Of a DNA stretch of 64,000 nucleotides, positions 41,628-50,809 are shown in pieces (positions within the stretch are counted from its first letter, which is position 1; each line of letters begins with the position of its first letter). This DNA is from Xanthobacter flavus (GTDB taxonomy: Bacteria; Pseudomonadota; Alphaproteobacteria; Rhizobiales; Xanthobacteraceae). Where the stretch lies: NCBI RefSeq assembly GCF_017875275.1, contig NZ_JAGGML010000001.1, positions 5,167,001 through 5,231,000 of the forward strand, read 5' to 3'. The position numbers and the translations under genes were made by a program. The notes under the pieces were generated by a model that had not been told where the DNA came from, made no database searches, and was given only the letters and a program-made list of their open reading frames with translations.

Positions 41628-43721
41628 ATGCGCCCCGACGCCCTGTCCCCCCTCTTCGCAACCCTCGACAGCCTCTCCGGCATCGGCCCCAAGCTGATGA
41701 AGCCGTATGCGCGCCTGCTGGGCCGGGAGATGCCCCGGGTCATCGACCTCCTGTTCCACATGCCGTCCGGCTTCGTGGACCGCCGGACCCGCCCCCTGCT
41801 CGCGGAAGCCGTGCCCGAGACCGACGTGACGGTGGAAGTGACGGTGGAGGCCCACCAGCCGCCCCCACCCGGCAGCCGGGCGCCGCACCGCACCTATGTG
41901 TCCGATGCCAGCGGCGACATGGTGGTGGTGCATTTCAAGATCGAGCCCGCGCGCATCGAGCGGATGCTGCCGGTGGGGGCCAAGCGCTGGCTGTGCGGCC
42001 GCATCTCGATCTATGACGGGATGCGGCAGATGACGCACCCGGACCGCATCCTCGACGCCGCCGGGGTCGAGCGGCTCCCAGCGGTGGAGCAGGTCTATCC
42101 GCTGGTGGAAGGTCTCGCCTCCGGCCACCTGCGGCGAGCCATCGAGGCCGCGCTCCAGCGCATGCCCGACCTGCCTGAGTGGATACCGGACGATGTGCGC
42201 GCCGCGCGCGGCTGGCCCTCCTTCCGCGAGGCGCTGATGCGGCTGCACAAGCCGGCTTCGCCCCATGAGGCGACGCCCGCCGGCGGGCCGTGGCGGCGGC
42301 TCGCCTTTGATGAATTGCTGGCCCACCAGCTCACGCTTGCGATGGTTCGGGCGCAGGAGGAGAAGGCCGGCGGCCGCTCCACAACGGGCGACGGACACAT
42401 CGCCGCCCGGCTCGCGAGAGCCCTCCCCTTCACGCTCACCGGCGCGCAGGAGCAGGCCATTGCCGCCATCCGGGCGGACCTCGCGGCCGACACGCGCATG
42501 CTGCGGCTGCTTCAGGGCGATGTGGGCTCGGGCAAGACCGTCGTCGCCCTGATGGCCGCCGCCACGGTGGCCGAGGCCGGCCGGCAGACGGCACTGATGG
42601 CGCCCACCGAGATTCTGGCCCGCCAGCATCACGAGACCATAGCCCCCCTCGCCGCCGCAGCCGGCCTCTCCACCGCCATCCTCACCGGCCGAGAGAAGGG
42701 CCGCGCCCGCGAGGCCGTCCTCACGGAACTCGCCTTCGGCCGCACCGATCTGGTGGTGGGCACCCATGCGCTCATCCAGGACGACGTGATCTTCCGCGAC
42801 CTCGCCCTCGCCGTGGTGGACGAGCAGCACCGCTTCGGCGTCGAGCAGCGGCTGACGCTGGCGCGCAAGGGCGAGGCGGTGGACATGCTGGTGATGACCG
42901 CGACGCCCATCCCCCGCACCCTGGTCCTCACCTTGTTCGGCGACATGGACTCCAGCGAGCTGCGCGAGAAGCCGCCGGGCCGGCAGGCCATCGACACCCG
43001 CGCCTTGCCCCTCGACCGGCTCGACGAGGTGGTGGCCGGCGTCGGCCGCGCGCTGGCCTCTGGCGCGCGCGCCTACTGGATCTGCCCGCTGGTCGAGGAG
43101 ACCGACACCTCGGACCTCGCCGCCGCGACCGAGCGCTTCGAGACGCTGCAATCCATCTTCGGCGCATCCGTCGGGCTGGTGCACGGACGGATGTCCGGCG
43201 CCGCCAAGGACGAGGCGATGGGCCGCTTCGCCCGGGGCGAGACGCGGCTGCTTGTCGCCACCACGGTCATCGAGGTGGGGGTGAACGTGCCGGAGGCGAC
43301 CGTGATGGTCATCGAGCACGCCGAACGCTTCGGCCTCGCCCAGCTGCACCAGTTGCGTGGCCGCGTGGGGCGCGGCGACAAGCCGTCCGTCTGCCTGCTG
43401 CTCTATCGCCATCCGCTGGGCGAGACGGCGAAGTCCCGCCTCGCCATCCTGCGCGAAAGCCAGGACGGGTTCCGCCTCGCCGAGGAGGATCTGCGCCTGC
43501 GCGGCGAGGGCGACGTGCTCGGCACGCGGCAGAGCGGACTGCCCGGGTTCCGCCTTGCCCGCATGGAATGGCACGGCGGCGAGGTCGAGGCCGCCCGCAA
43601 CGCGGCGGCGGCACAGGTGCGGGCCGATCCCGATCTCGCCGCACCGGGCGCGCGGACGCTCCACACGCTGCTGCACCTGCAGGAGCGAGATGCTGCGGTG
43701 CGCTTGCTCTCCGCCGGATGA
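41628..43721 (+). CDS. recG: ATP-dependent DNA helicase RecG
   Basis: A 697-residue branch-migration helicase. It has the N-terminal wedge region (TLDSLSGIGPKLMKPYARLL), Walker A in LLQGDVGSGKTVVALMAAA, DEQH box in VVDEQHRFGVEQRL, MTATPIPRTL, and the C-terminal helicase motifs GRMSGAAKDEAM, LVATTVIEVGVNVPEATVMVIEHAERFGLAQLHQLRGRVGRG. It restarts stalled forks and resolves recombination intermediates. The stop overlaps the next gene (ATGA). The 130-bp gap to the divergent pcm holds the promoters. Confidence 0.97.
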   Translation: MRPDALSPLFATLDSLSGIGPKLMKPYARLLGREMPRVIDLLFHMPSGFVDRRTRPLLAEAVPETDVTVEVTVEAHQPPPPGSRAPHRTYVSDASGDMVVVHFKIEPARIERMLPVGAKRWLCGRISIYDGMRQMTHPDRILDAAGVERLPAVEQVYPLVEGLASGHLRRAIEAALQRMPDLPEWIPDDVRAARGWPSFREALMRLHKPASPHEATPAGGPWRRLAFDELLAHQLTLAMVRAQEEKAGGRSTTGDGHIAARLARALPFTLTGAQEQAIAAIRADLAADTRMLRLLQGDVGSGKTVVALMAAATVAEAGRQTALMAPTEILARQHHETIAPLAAAAGLSTAILTGREKGRAREAVLTELAFGRTDLVVGTHALIQDDVIFRDLALAVVDEQHRFGVEQRLTLARKGEAVDMLVMTATPIPRTLVLTLFGDMDSSELREKPPGRQAIDTRALPLDRLDEVVAGVGRALASGARAYWICPLVEETDTSDLAAATERFETLQSIFGASVGLVHGRMSGAAKDEAMGRFARGETRLLVATTVIEVGVNVPEATVMVIEHAERFGLAQLHQLRGRVGRGDKPSVCLLLYRHPLGETAKSRLAILRESQDGFRLAEEDLRLRGEGDVLGTRQSGLPGFRLARMEWHGGEVEAARNAAAAQVRADPDLAAPGARTLHTLLHLQERDAAVRLLSAG

Positions 43722-44191
43722 GGCGCCATGGTCCGGCGATGGCCGCCGACGACGATGCCCCTCCCCCGCCCCCGCAGGGCACCCGGCTGACGCAGAGCGA
43801 AACACTGGCAGCAGGGCGCTGGAGCCGCGCCGCGATCTACCGCAAGCTCTTGTTCGCGGCAGGCTTCGGCTTCCTGGTCATCGGCGTCATCGGCATGGTG
43901 GTGCCCATGCTGCCGGGCACGGTGTTCCTGATCCTCGCCGCATGGTGCTTCACCCGCTCGTCGCCGAAGTTCGAGGCTTGGCTTCTCACCCACCGCTGGC
44001 TCGGGCCCGGCGTGGTGCGCTGGCGCGAGACCGGGGCCATCCCGCCCATGGTCAAGCTGTTCGCGCTGGCGAGCTTCGTCGGCACCTTCACCGGCAGCTG
44101 GTATCTTGGCGCGCCGACCTTCGTCCTTGCGTTTCTCGGCGTGCTGTTCATCGCGCTCGCGGTGTTCATCGCGACCCGGCCGAACCGGTAG
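43718..44191 (+). CDS. DUF454 (YbaN-type) inner-membrane protein
   Basis: A 157-residue small membrane protein. After a Pro-rich N-terminus come three hydrophobic helices with the DUF454 signature: FAAGFGFLVIGVIGMVVPMLPGTVFLILAAWCFTRSSPKFEAWLLTHRWLGPGVVRW. ATG 43718 overlaps the recG stop in an ATGA, suggesting coupling; ATG 43739 is an alternative. Function unknown; the gene is often next to unrelated housekeeping genes. Its stop lies 11 bp from the convergent GGDEF gene. Confidence 0.83.
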   Translation: MRRHGPAMAADDDAPPPPPQGTRLTQSETLAAGRWSRAAIYRKLLFAAGFGFLVIGVIGMVVPMLPGTVFLILAAWCFTRSSPKFEAWLLTHRWLGPGVVRWRETGAIPPMVKLFALASFVGTFTGSWYLGAPTFVLAFLGVLFIALAVFIATRPNR

Positions 44192-44202
44192 GCGGCGTCC
44201 GC

Positions 44203-45381
44203 TCAGCGGCGCAGCGGCACCACGTTCCCGGCGAGAACCTCCTCCTCCGCGCTGCAGACCCGGTTGCGGCCGGACCGCTTCGCCTCGTAGAGCGCCACAT
44301 CCGCCCGCGCGAACGTGGCCTGAAGCGGCTCGGCCCGTGACGCCATGGCGACGCCGATGCTGACGGTGAAGGGCGGCACGTCCGGCGCGTCGTGGCCGAT
44401 GATGGCGAGGCGCACCGATTCCGCCTGCAGCCGCGCCATCTCCGGCGAGGCGCGCTCCAGCAGGATGGCGAATTCCTCGCCGCCCACCCGTCCGATGAGG
44501 GCCGATTGCGGCAGCGAGTGCTGCAGCATGCCGCCAAACCCGCGGATGGTGAGGTCGCCCACCCCGTGGCCGAACGTGTCGTTGATGGCCTTGAAGTGAT
44601 CGATGTCGATGAGCATCAGGGCGAACGGCGCCGCACCCGCCTGCCCGTGCACGAGGTCCGAGGCGCGCTGCTCGAACCCGCGACGGTTGAGGAGGCCGGA
44701 CAGGGCGTCCGTATCCGCCACCTCCTGCGTCTCCCGGACGAGTTCAATGACCGAGATCACCAGCATCAGGAAGCCGGTCGCGATCATGAGGATTCCGGTG
44801 CTGATCTGGGCCACCACCGCGAAGGGCGTGTCCATGTAATTGGTCTGGTGCGGACCCGTGCGCAGGCTGATCGCCAGCGCCGCCTTGAGCGGCACATGGA
44901 GGCACAACAGCGCGAACAGGCCGGCGAGCAGCAGGTCCCGCATCCGGCGCGGGCTGTCGCGCAGCACCACCCAGCAACTCGCCGCCGTGGCGAGCACGAA
45001 CGGCAGCTGGTAACTGACGACCCGCACCGTCATGTTGACCGTCACTTGCAGAGCCAGCGCCGCGCAGGCGATCATCAGGATGCCGAGGCCGCTCACCAGC
45101 CGCCACGGGATGGGCTTGCGATAGAGCACCGCGAGGCCCGGTACCATCAGGATCAGGCAGGCGCCGAAAGACAGGTAGATCACCGGCGCGAACAGCATCA
45201 CCCAGCCGGTGTAGGACTGAGCGAGCATCGCCAGCGGCGCCAGCACGATGGCACCGAAGCTGGCCGCGAACCACAGGGGTGCGGTGGAGCCACGGTGAAG
45301 CAGCGCCAGCGCGAGATAGCTCGCGGCGAACAGGGCCGCCACCACGGCATTCATGACGAGAGGGAACGTCGCAGCAGGCAT
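44203..45381 (-). CDS. Membrane GGDEF-domain diguanylate cyclase
   Basis: A 392-residue protein. An N-terminal region (residues 1 to about 220) has six or seven transmembrane helices without a recognised sensor motif. The C-terminal GGDEF domain has DTDALSGLLNRRGF, LIDIDHFKAINDTFGHGVGD, the catalytic RVGGEEFAILL, and FTVSIGVAM. GGEEF is an active variant. The RxxD inhibitory site five residues upstream is absent (SALIG), so product feedback is not expected. It probably makes cyclic di-GMP in response to a membrane signal. ATG 45381 is chosen because upstream residues lack a helix pattern. Confidence 0.87.
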   Translation of the reverse strand: MPAATFPLVMNAVVAALFAASYLALALLHRGSTAPLWFAASFGAIVLAPLAMLAQSYTGWVMLFAPVIYLSFGACLILMVPGLAVLYRKPIPWRLVSGLGILMIACAALALQVTVNMTVRVVSYQLPFVLATAASCWVVLRDSPRRMRDLLLAGLFALLCLHVPLKAALAISLRTGPHQTNYMDTPFAVVAQISTGILMIATGFLMLVISVIELVRETQEVADTDALSGLLNRRGFEQRASDLVHGQAGAAPFALMLIDIDHFKAINDTFGHGVGDLTIRGFGGMLQHSLPQSALIGRVGGEEFAILLERASPEMARLQAESVRLAIIGHDAPDVPPFTVSIGVAMASRAEPLQATFARADVALYEAKRSGRNRVCSAEEEVLAGNVVPLRR

Positions 45382-45513
45382 CGACCGAGGTCCGAACCCC
45401 CACTCAAGCGTCGGCTTGTCCAAGCGGATCAAGGCGCCGAATCGCGTACAGACGCAACATATTTTCCCATCGCCGCGCGTGGATTTCGCCACCCGCGGCG
45501 GGAGAAGCCGCCG

Positions 45514-47337
45514 TCACTCGACGGTGACGGATTTAGCCAGGTTGCGCGGCTGGTCCACGTCCGTGCCCATGATGACCGCCGTGTGGTAGGCGATGAGCTG
45601 CACCGGGATGGAATAGACCATGGGGCACACGGTCGCCGGCATCTCGGGCAGAATCAGCTTCTGCACCGCATTGATGGGCGCGGCCTCGGCGCCCTTGGGA
45701 TCGGTGACGAGGATGATCTTGCCGCCGCGCGCCGCCACCTCCTCCATGTTGGAGACGGTCTTGTCGAAGATGCGGTCGTGGGGGGCGATGACCACCACCG
45801 GCATCTTCTCGTCGATGAGCGCGATGGGGCCGTGCTTCAGCTCGCCGCCGGCATAGCCCTCGGCGTGGATATAGGAGATTTCCTTCAGCTTCAGCGCGCC
45901 TTCGAGCGACAGCGGATAGTTGGTTCCACGGCCGAGATAGAGCACGTCCCGGGCCTTCGCGAGGGTGCGGGCGAGCACCTCGATTTCCGGGGAGAGCTTC
46001 AGCGCCTCCGTCATCAGCCGCGGCACCTCCATGAAGGCGCGCACCAGCTTGTGCTCGTCCTCCGCCGACAGCACGCCCTTGGCGCGGCCGAAGGCGACGG
46101 ACAGGCAGGCGAGGGTCGCCAGCTGGCAGGTGAAGGCCTTGGTGGAGGCGACGCCGATTTCCGGGCCGGCCAGAATGGGCAGCACCACGTCCGCCTCGCG
46201 GGCGATGGTGGAGGTGGGCACGTTCACCACGGCCACCACCTTCTGCCCGCATTCCTTGGCGTAGCGCAGGGATGCGAGCGTGTCCGCCGTCTCGCCCGAC
46301 TGGGAGATGACGATGGTGACGCCACCCGGCGCCAGCGGCGTCTCGCGATAGCGAAACTCGGAGGCGATGTCGGTGGAAACCGGCACGCGGCCGAACCGCT
46401 CCAGCCAGTATTCAGCCACCGCGCCGGCATAGAGCGCCGTGCCGCACGCCGTAATGGAGATGTGCTGCACCTCCTTGGCGTCGAACGGCAGCTCGGGCAG
46501 CGAGACGGTCTCGCTGTCGAGGTCGAGATAATGGCCGAAGGTGTGGGAGATGACCTCAGGCTGCTCGTAGATCTCCTTCGCCATGAAGTGGCGGTGGTTG
46601 CCCTTGTCCACGAGCAGGGCGCCGGCCGGCACCTTCTGCACCGTGCGCTCCACGATGCGGCCCGTCTCGTCGCGGATTTCCGCGCCCTCGCGCGTCAGCA
46701 CCGCCCAGTCGCCCTCTTCCAGATAGGCAATGCGGTCGGTGAACGGGCCGAGGGCGATGGCGTCCGAGCCGAGGAACATCTCGCCATTGCCGTAGCCGAT
46801 GGCGAGGGGAGAGCCGCGGCGGGCGGCGATCAGAAGGTCGGTCTTGCCGTCGAACAGGAAGCCGAGGGCGAAGGCGCCCTTGAGGCGCGGGAGCACGGCC
46901 GCCACTGCCGCCACCGGGTCCTTGCCGGCGAGCAGTTCGCGATCCACCAGCTGGGCGACGACCTCGGTGTCGGTGTCGCTCCGGAAGGAGACGCCAGCGG
47001 CCTTCAGCTCTTCCTTCAGCTCGCGGAAATTCTCGATGATGCCATTGTGAACCACCGCCACGCGCTTGGTGCCGTGGGGATGGGCGTTGCGCTCGGAGGG
47101 CTTGCCGTGGGTCGCCCAGCGGGTATGCCCGATGCCGGCGTGGCCCTTGGGCGGGTGCTTGTCGAGCTTGGTCTCGAGATTGCGCAGCTTGCCTTCGGCG
47201 CGGCAGATTTCGAGGTGACCATTCTCCAGGGTCGCGATGCCGGCGGAATCATAGCCGCGGTATTCCAGGCGCCGGAGCGATTCGACCACCTTGTCCGCGA
47301 CGGCGCTCTTCCCCAGAATGCCGACGATTCCGCACAT
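45514..47337 (-). CDS. glmS: Glutamine--fructose-6-phosphate aminotransferase (isomerizing)
   Basis: A 607-residue GlmS. The N-terminal glutaminase starts MCGIVGILG with Cys2 (Cys1 after Met removal) as nucleophile, followed by RGYDSAGIA and GHTRWATHGKPSERNAHPH. Two SIS domains follow (ITACGTALYAGAVAEYWLE, VVISQSGETADTLASLRYAKE, GRGTNYPLSLEGALKLKEISYIHAEGYAGGELKHGPIALID), ending DQPRNLAKSVTVE. It makes glucosamine-6-phosphate for peptidoglycan and LPS. It lies 167 bp downstream of glmU in the same direction. No glmS ribozyme or other leader structure was recognised in 47338-47504. Confidence 0.97.
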   Translation of the reverse strand: MCGIVGILGKSAVADKVVESLRRLEYRGYDSAGIATLENGHLEICRAEGKLRNLETKLDKHPPKGHAGIGHTRWATHGKPSERNAHPHGTKRVAVVHNGIIENFRELKEELKAAGVSFRSDTDTEVVAQLVDRELLAGKDPVAAVAAVLPRLKGAFALGFLFDGKTDLLIAARRGSPLAIGYGNGEMFLGSDAIALGPFTDRIAYLEEGDWAVLTREGAEIRDETGRIVERTVQKVPAGALLVDKGNHRHFMAKEIYEQPEVISHTFGHYLDLDSETVSLPELPFDAKEVQHISITACGTALYAGAVAEYWLERFGRVPVSTDIASEFRYRETPLAPGGVTIVISQSGETADTLASLRYAKECGQKVVAVVNVPTSTIAREADVVLPILAGPEIGVASTKAFTCQLATLACLSVAFGRAKGVLSAEDEHKLVRAFMEVPRLMTEALKLSPEIEVLARTLAKARDVLYLGRGTNYPLSLEGALKLKEISYIHAEGYAGGELKHGPIALIDEKMPVVVIAPHDRIFDKTVSNMEEVAARGGKIILVTDPKGAEAAPINAVQKLILPEMPATVCPMVYSIPVQLIAYHTAVIMGTDVDQPRNLAKSVTVE

Positions 47338-47504
47338 GCGATCTAACTCCGATGTTGGCGGCGCCCCAGATGAGCCCGGGTGACGGTCGCGCCCAAGGTG
47401 CACTGCAAAAACTGAATGGACCGTTCCTAACCCGCAACTCCTAACCGTCACGGGGCTGGAGCCGGAATCACATCGCCTTTCCGTTGGTGACAGGCGGGCC
47501 GACC

Positions 47505-48857
47505 TCAGGCCTTCTTCTTGGCCTCGGCCCGTGCGGCGCGGAACTCGCGCGCCCACCCCTCCTTCACCACCTGCCGGCTGCGGGCGATGGCAAGCGCATC
47601 CTCCGGCACATCCGAGGTGATGACGGCGCCGGTGCCCACATAGGCCCCCGCCCCGATCGTGACCGGCGCAACGAGGGCCGAATTCACCCCGATGAAGGCG
47701 CCCGCGCCGATCTCGGTGCGGTACTTGGAGAAGCCGTCGTAATTGCAGGTGATGGTGCCGGCGCCCAGATTGGCCCCCGCGCCCACATGGGCGTCGCCCA
47801 CGTAGGAGAGGTGGTTCACCTTGGCGCCGCTCTCGATATGGGCGGCCTTGGTCTCCACGAAATTGCCGATGCGCACGCCTGCCTCCAGCCGCGTGCCGGG
47901 CCGCAGCCGCGCATAGGGGCCGATGGAGACGCCGGGCTCCAGATGCGCGCCTTCCAGATGGCAGAAGGCGTGGATCACCACATCGTCGCCCACGGTCACG
48001 CCCGGCCCGAACACGACGTTGGGCTCCACGATCACGTCGCGGCCGAGCACGGTATCGGCGGAGAAGAACACCGTCTCCGGGGCAATGAGCGTAACACCCT
48101 CGGCCATGGCGGCGCGGCGCAGGCGCTGCTGCAGGATGGCTTCCGCCTCGGCGAGCTGGATGCGGCTGTTGACACCGGCCACCTCGTCCGCGTCCGCCTT
48201 CGCCGCGACGGCCGGGCGGCCATCGGCGCGGGCAATCTCCACGGCGTCGGTGAGATAATATTCGCCCTTGGAATTGGCGTTGCCGATGCGGTCGAGGATG
48301 GAAAGCGCATCCTTGCCGGCGAGCGCCATCAGCCCGGCATTGCAGAAGCGGATCGCCTTCTCGGCCGTCGTCGCGTCCTTCTCCTCGCGGATGGCGACGA
48401 GTTCGTTGCCGGAGGTGACGAGGCGGCCATAGCCGGTGGGATCTTCCGGCTCGAAACCGAGCGCGGCAACAGCGGCGCCTTCGGCCAGCGGGGCGCGCAG
48501 GCGGGCGAGGGTCTCGGCGCGCACCAGCGGGGTATCGGCATAGAGGACGAGCACGTCGTCGGCGCCCTGTTCCAGCGCGGCACGAGCGGCGAGCACGGCA
48601 TGGGCGGTGCCGAGCCGCTCGGTCTGCACGAACACCTGCGCATCCGGAACGATGCGGCTCGCCTCGGCGGCGACATCTTCGCGGCCGGGGCCAACCACGA
48701 CGGCGGTGCGGGTGGCGCCGGCGGCACGGGTCGCCGCCAGCACGTGATGGAGCATGGAGCGCCCGGCGACCTTGTGGAGCACCTTGGGGAGGCGCGACTT
48801 CATGCGCGTCCCTTCCCCGGCGGCGAGCACCACCACGAGCAGGCTCCGGTCACTCAT
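47505..48857 (-). CDS. glmU: Bifunctional UDP-GlcNAc pyrophosphorylase / glucosamine-1-phosphate acetyltransferase
   Basis: A 450-residue GlmU. The N-terminal uridyltransferase has [26 protein letters not shown] and [12 protein letters not shown]. The C-terminal left-handed beta helix has many hexapeptide turns ([39 protein letters not shown]) and the acetyltransferase segment [30 protein letters not shown]. It makes UDP-GlcNAc from the GlmS-derived precursor, so the glmU-glmS pair covers the pathway ends. The C-terminus is rich in Ala, Arg and Lys. Confidence 0.97.
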   Translation of the reverse strand: MSDRSLLVVVLAAGEGTRMKSRLPKVLHKVAGRSMLHHVLAATRAAGATRTAVVVGPGREDVAAEASRIVPDAQVFVQTERLGTAHAVLAARAALEQGADDVLVLYADTPLVRAETLARLRAPLAEGAAVAALGFEPEDPTGYGRLVTSGNELVAIREEKDATTAEKAIRFCNAGLMALAGKDALSILDRIGNANSKGEYYLTDAVEIARADGRPAVAAKADADEVAGVNSRIQLAEAEAILQQRLRRAAMAEGVTLIAPETVFFSADTVLGRDVIVEPNVVFGPGVTVGDDVVIHAFCHLEGAHLEPGVSIGPYARLRPGTRLEAGVRIGNFVETKAAHIESGAKVNHLSYVGDAHVGAGANLGAGTITCNYDGFSKYRTEIGAGAFIGVNSALVAPVTIGAGAYVGTGAVITSDVPEDALAIARSRQVVKEGWAREFRAARAEAKKKA

Positions 48858-48962
48858 CGCGATTCCTCCGCGGCGCTAGCGTTCTGCCCCCCATTACCCC
48901 GCCGCCGCAGCAAGCGGAAGCGGGGAGGAGGCGAGACGCAAGCGCGCCGCAGATGGCGATTT

Positions 48963-49541
48963 TCAGGCGCCGCGGGTCCAGCGCACGGTCGCCTCGGCGA
49001 CGCGGCGGCCGAGATGGGCGGCGGTGCGGCGGTCGGTGGCAGGGGGCACCATGTCCGGACCTTCATCGATGTTGGACTGGGCATAGGCGCCGGCGAAGCC
49101 GCCGAGGCGGTTCAGGTCTTCCGGCGAGCCCTTGGAATTGTTGTTGCCGGGATGCAGGCCAAGGCCCACCCACACCATGCCGTGCTGCTGCGACAGACCG
49201 AACATCGCATGGATGCCCTGATGCTTGTCACCGTTCTGGGCTCCGGAATTGACGAAGCCGGCGGCCAGCTTGTCCTTCCACTTCATCTCGAACCAGCGCT
49301 TGGAGGACTTCTCGGCGAAGGTCTGGAAGGCGGCCGAGACGTTGCCCATGTAGATCGGCGCGCCGAAGATGATGGCGGCGGCGCCGTCCAGCACGTCCCA
49401 TTTGTCGTCCACCTCGTCCACGGAGACGAGGACGCCTTCCACGGCATCGACTTCCTTGATGCCGGCAAGCACGGATTCAGCCACGACCTTCGTGTGGCCA
49501 TAGCCCGAGTGATACACGATCGCGACGACTGGCTTCGACAT
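48963..49541 (-). CDS. Flavodoxin-family NAD(P)H-dependent oxidoreductase (WrbA-like)
   Basis: A 192-residue flavodoxin-fold protein. The FMN phosphate loop is in VAIVYHSGYGHTKVVAESV. The second FMN loop is near AAIIFGAPIYMGNVSAAFQTFAEKS, and the third around GLGLHPGNNNSKGSPEDLNRLGGFAGAYAQS. It resembles WrbA but diverges in sequence. It is probably a quinone or nitro-reductase with NAD(P)H. ATG 49541 has GGGAGA 6-7 bp upstream. No operon link is evident: 105 bp from glmU downstream and 110 bp from era upstream. Confidence 0.87.
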   Translation of the reverse strand: MSKPVVAIVYHSGYGHTKVVAESVLAGIKEVDAVEGVLVSVDEVDDKWDVLDGAAAIIFGAPIYMGNVSAAFQTFAEKSSKRWFEMKWKDKLAAGFVNSGAQNGDKHQGIHAMFGLSQQHGMVWVGLGLHPGNNNSKGSPEDLNRLGGFAGAYAQSNIDEGPDMVPPATDRRTAAHLGRRVAEATVRWTRGA

Positions 49542-49651
49542 GACACATCTCCCGGTTGGGTTCGCCACCGGTTATGTCGTGCATGGATGCCCGCATCCAG
49601 CCTTAAGATCGCAATCCAGCCTTGCGCTTTCGCAAACGCACGGCGACCTGC

Positions 49652-50809
49652 TCAGCCGCCCTTGGGGAATTCCAGCCCCATCTCGCGATAGCGCTCGGGA
49701 TCATCCGCCCAGCTTTCGCGCACCTTCACGAACAGGAAGAGATGCACGGGCTGTTCGATGATCTCGGATATCTCCTTCCGGGATTCGGTCGAGATGGTCT
49801 TGATGGTGTTTCCACCCTTGCCGAGCACGATCTTGCGCTGGCTTTCGCGCTCCACGAAGATCGTCTGCTCGATGCGCACGGATCCGTTGCGCAATTCCTT
49901 CCAGCTCTCGGTTTCCACCGTCGAGCGGTAGGGCAGTTCGTCGTGCAGGCGCAGGAACATCTTCTCGCGGGTGATCTCGGCCGCGAGCATGCGCATGGGC
50001 GCATCCGAAACCTGGTCCTCCGGATAGAGCCAGGGGCCGGGCGGCACCGTCTCGGCGAACCAGCGGCGCACATCTTCCACGCCGTCGCCGGTCAGCGCGG
50101 AGACCATGAACACCCGGTCGAACGGGACCTGCTCGGTGATCGCGGCGGCCAACGCCAGCAGGCTGTCGCGGCGGATCAGGTCGATCTTGTTGAGGATCAG
50201 CGCGCGCGGCTTGCGGATGTCCTTCAGCTGGCCGAGCAGCGCCTCGATATCCTCGTCGAGGCCGCGGTTGGCATCCACCAGCAGCGCAATCACGTCGGCG
50301 TCGGCGGCATGGGTCCAGGCGCTCGAAACCATGGCCCGCTCCAGCCGGCGCTTGGGCGCGAAGATGCCGGGGGTGTCCACCAGCACCACCTGAGCGGCGC
50401 CGTCCAGCGCGATACCGCGCACGATGGAGCGCGTCGTCTGCACCTTATGCGAGACGATGGAGACCTTGGTCCCAACCAGTTGATTGGTGAGCGTGGACTT
50501 GCCGGCATTGGGCGCGCCAAGCAAGGCGACGAAGCCGCAGCGGGTCGGTCCTTCGAGCGGCGTCAGGGGGGCGCGCGCGACGCGGTCCAGCTCGTCGTCG
50601 AAATCGTCCTCGTCGTCCTCATCTTCCGGGAGATCGTCCTCGGCGAGATCGTCTTCGGTAAGATCATCGTCGGACAGATCGTCTTCCGCGATCTCCGCAT
50701 AGGCGACGTTTTCCGCAGCACCAGCGTCAACGAGGGTTTGCTCTTCCGGAGCGGCAGGCTTTTGATCCGGGGCGGCCGTGTCGGCGCCCGCCTTCTTCCT
50801 CGGTGCCAT
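49652..50809 (-). CDS. era: GTPase Era with an acidic N-terminal extension
   Basis: A 385-residue Era, about 85 residues longer than E. coli Era. G1 is GAPNAGKST (residues 98-106), G3 is DTPGIFAP, and G4 is NKID. The C-terminal KH domain has RKIVLGKGGNTIKTIS. Residues 41-75 are a strongly acidic run of five-residue repeats (AEDDL, SDDDL, TEDDL, AEDDL), preceded by a Lys/Ala/Pro-rich segment. Era binds 16S rRNA and matures the 30S subunit. ATG 50809 overlaps the rnc stop (TGATG), a coupling usual for rnc-era. The N-terminal extension is unusual; its function is unknown. Confidence 0.96.
   Translation of the reverse strand: MAPRKKAGADTAAPDQKPAAPEEQTLVDAGAAENVAYAEIAEDDLSDDDLTEDDLAEDDLPEDEDDEDDFDDELDRVARAPLTPLEGPTRCGFVALLGAPNAGKSTLTNQLVGTKVSIVSHKVQTTRSIVRGIALDGAAQVVLVDTPGIFAPKRRLERAMVSSAWTHAADADVIALLVDANRGLDEDIEALLGQLKDIRKPRALILNKIDLIRRDSLLALAAAITEQVPFDRVFMVSALTGDGVEDVRRWFAETVPPGPWLYPEDQVSDAPMRMLAAEITREKMFLRLHDELPYRSTVETESWKELRNGSVRIEQTIFVERESQRKIVLGKGGNTIKTISTESRKEISEIIEQPVHLFLFVKVRESWADDPERYREMGLEFPKGG

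Noticed and set aside
47338-47504. glmS ribozyme or a small-RNA target structure upstream of glmS
   Set aside because: The gap is short and shows no recognisable ribozyme core. The ribozyme is known mainly from Firmicutes.
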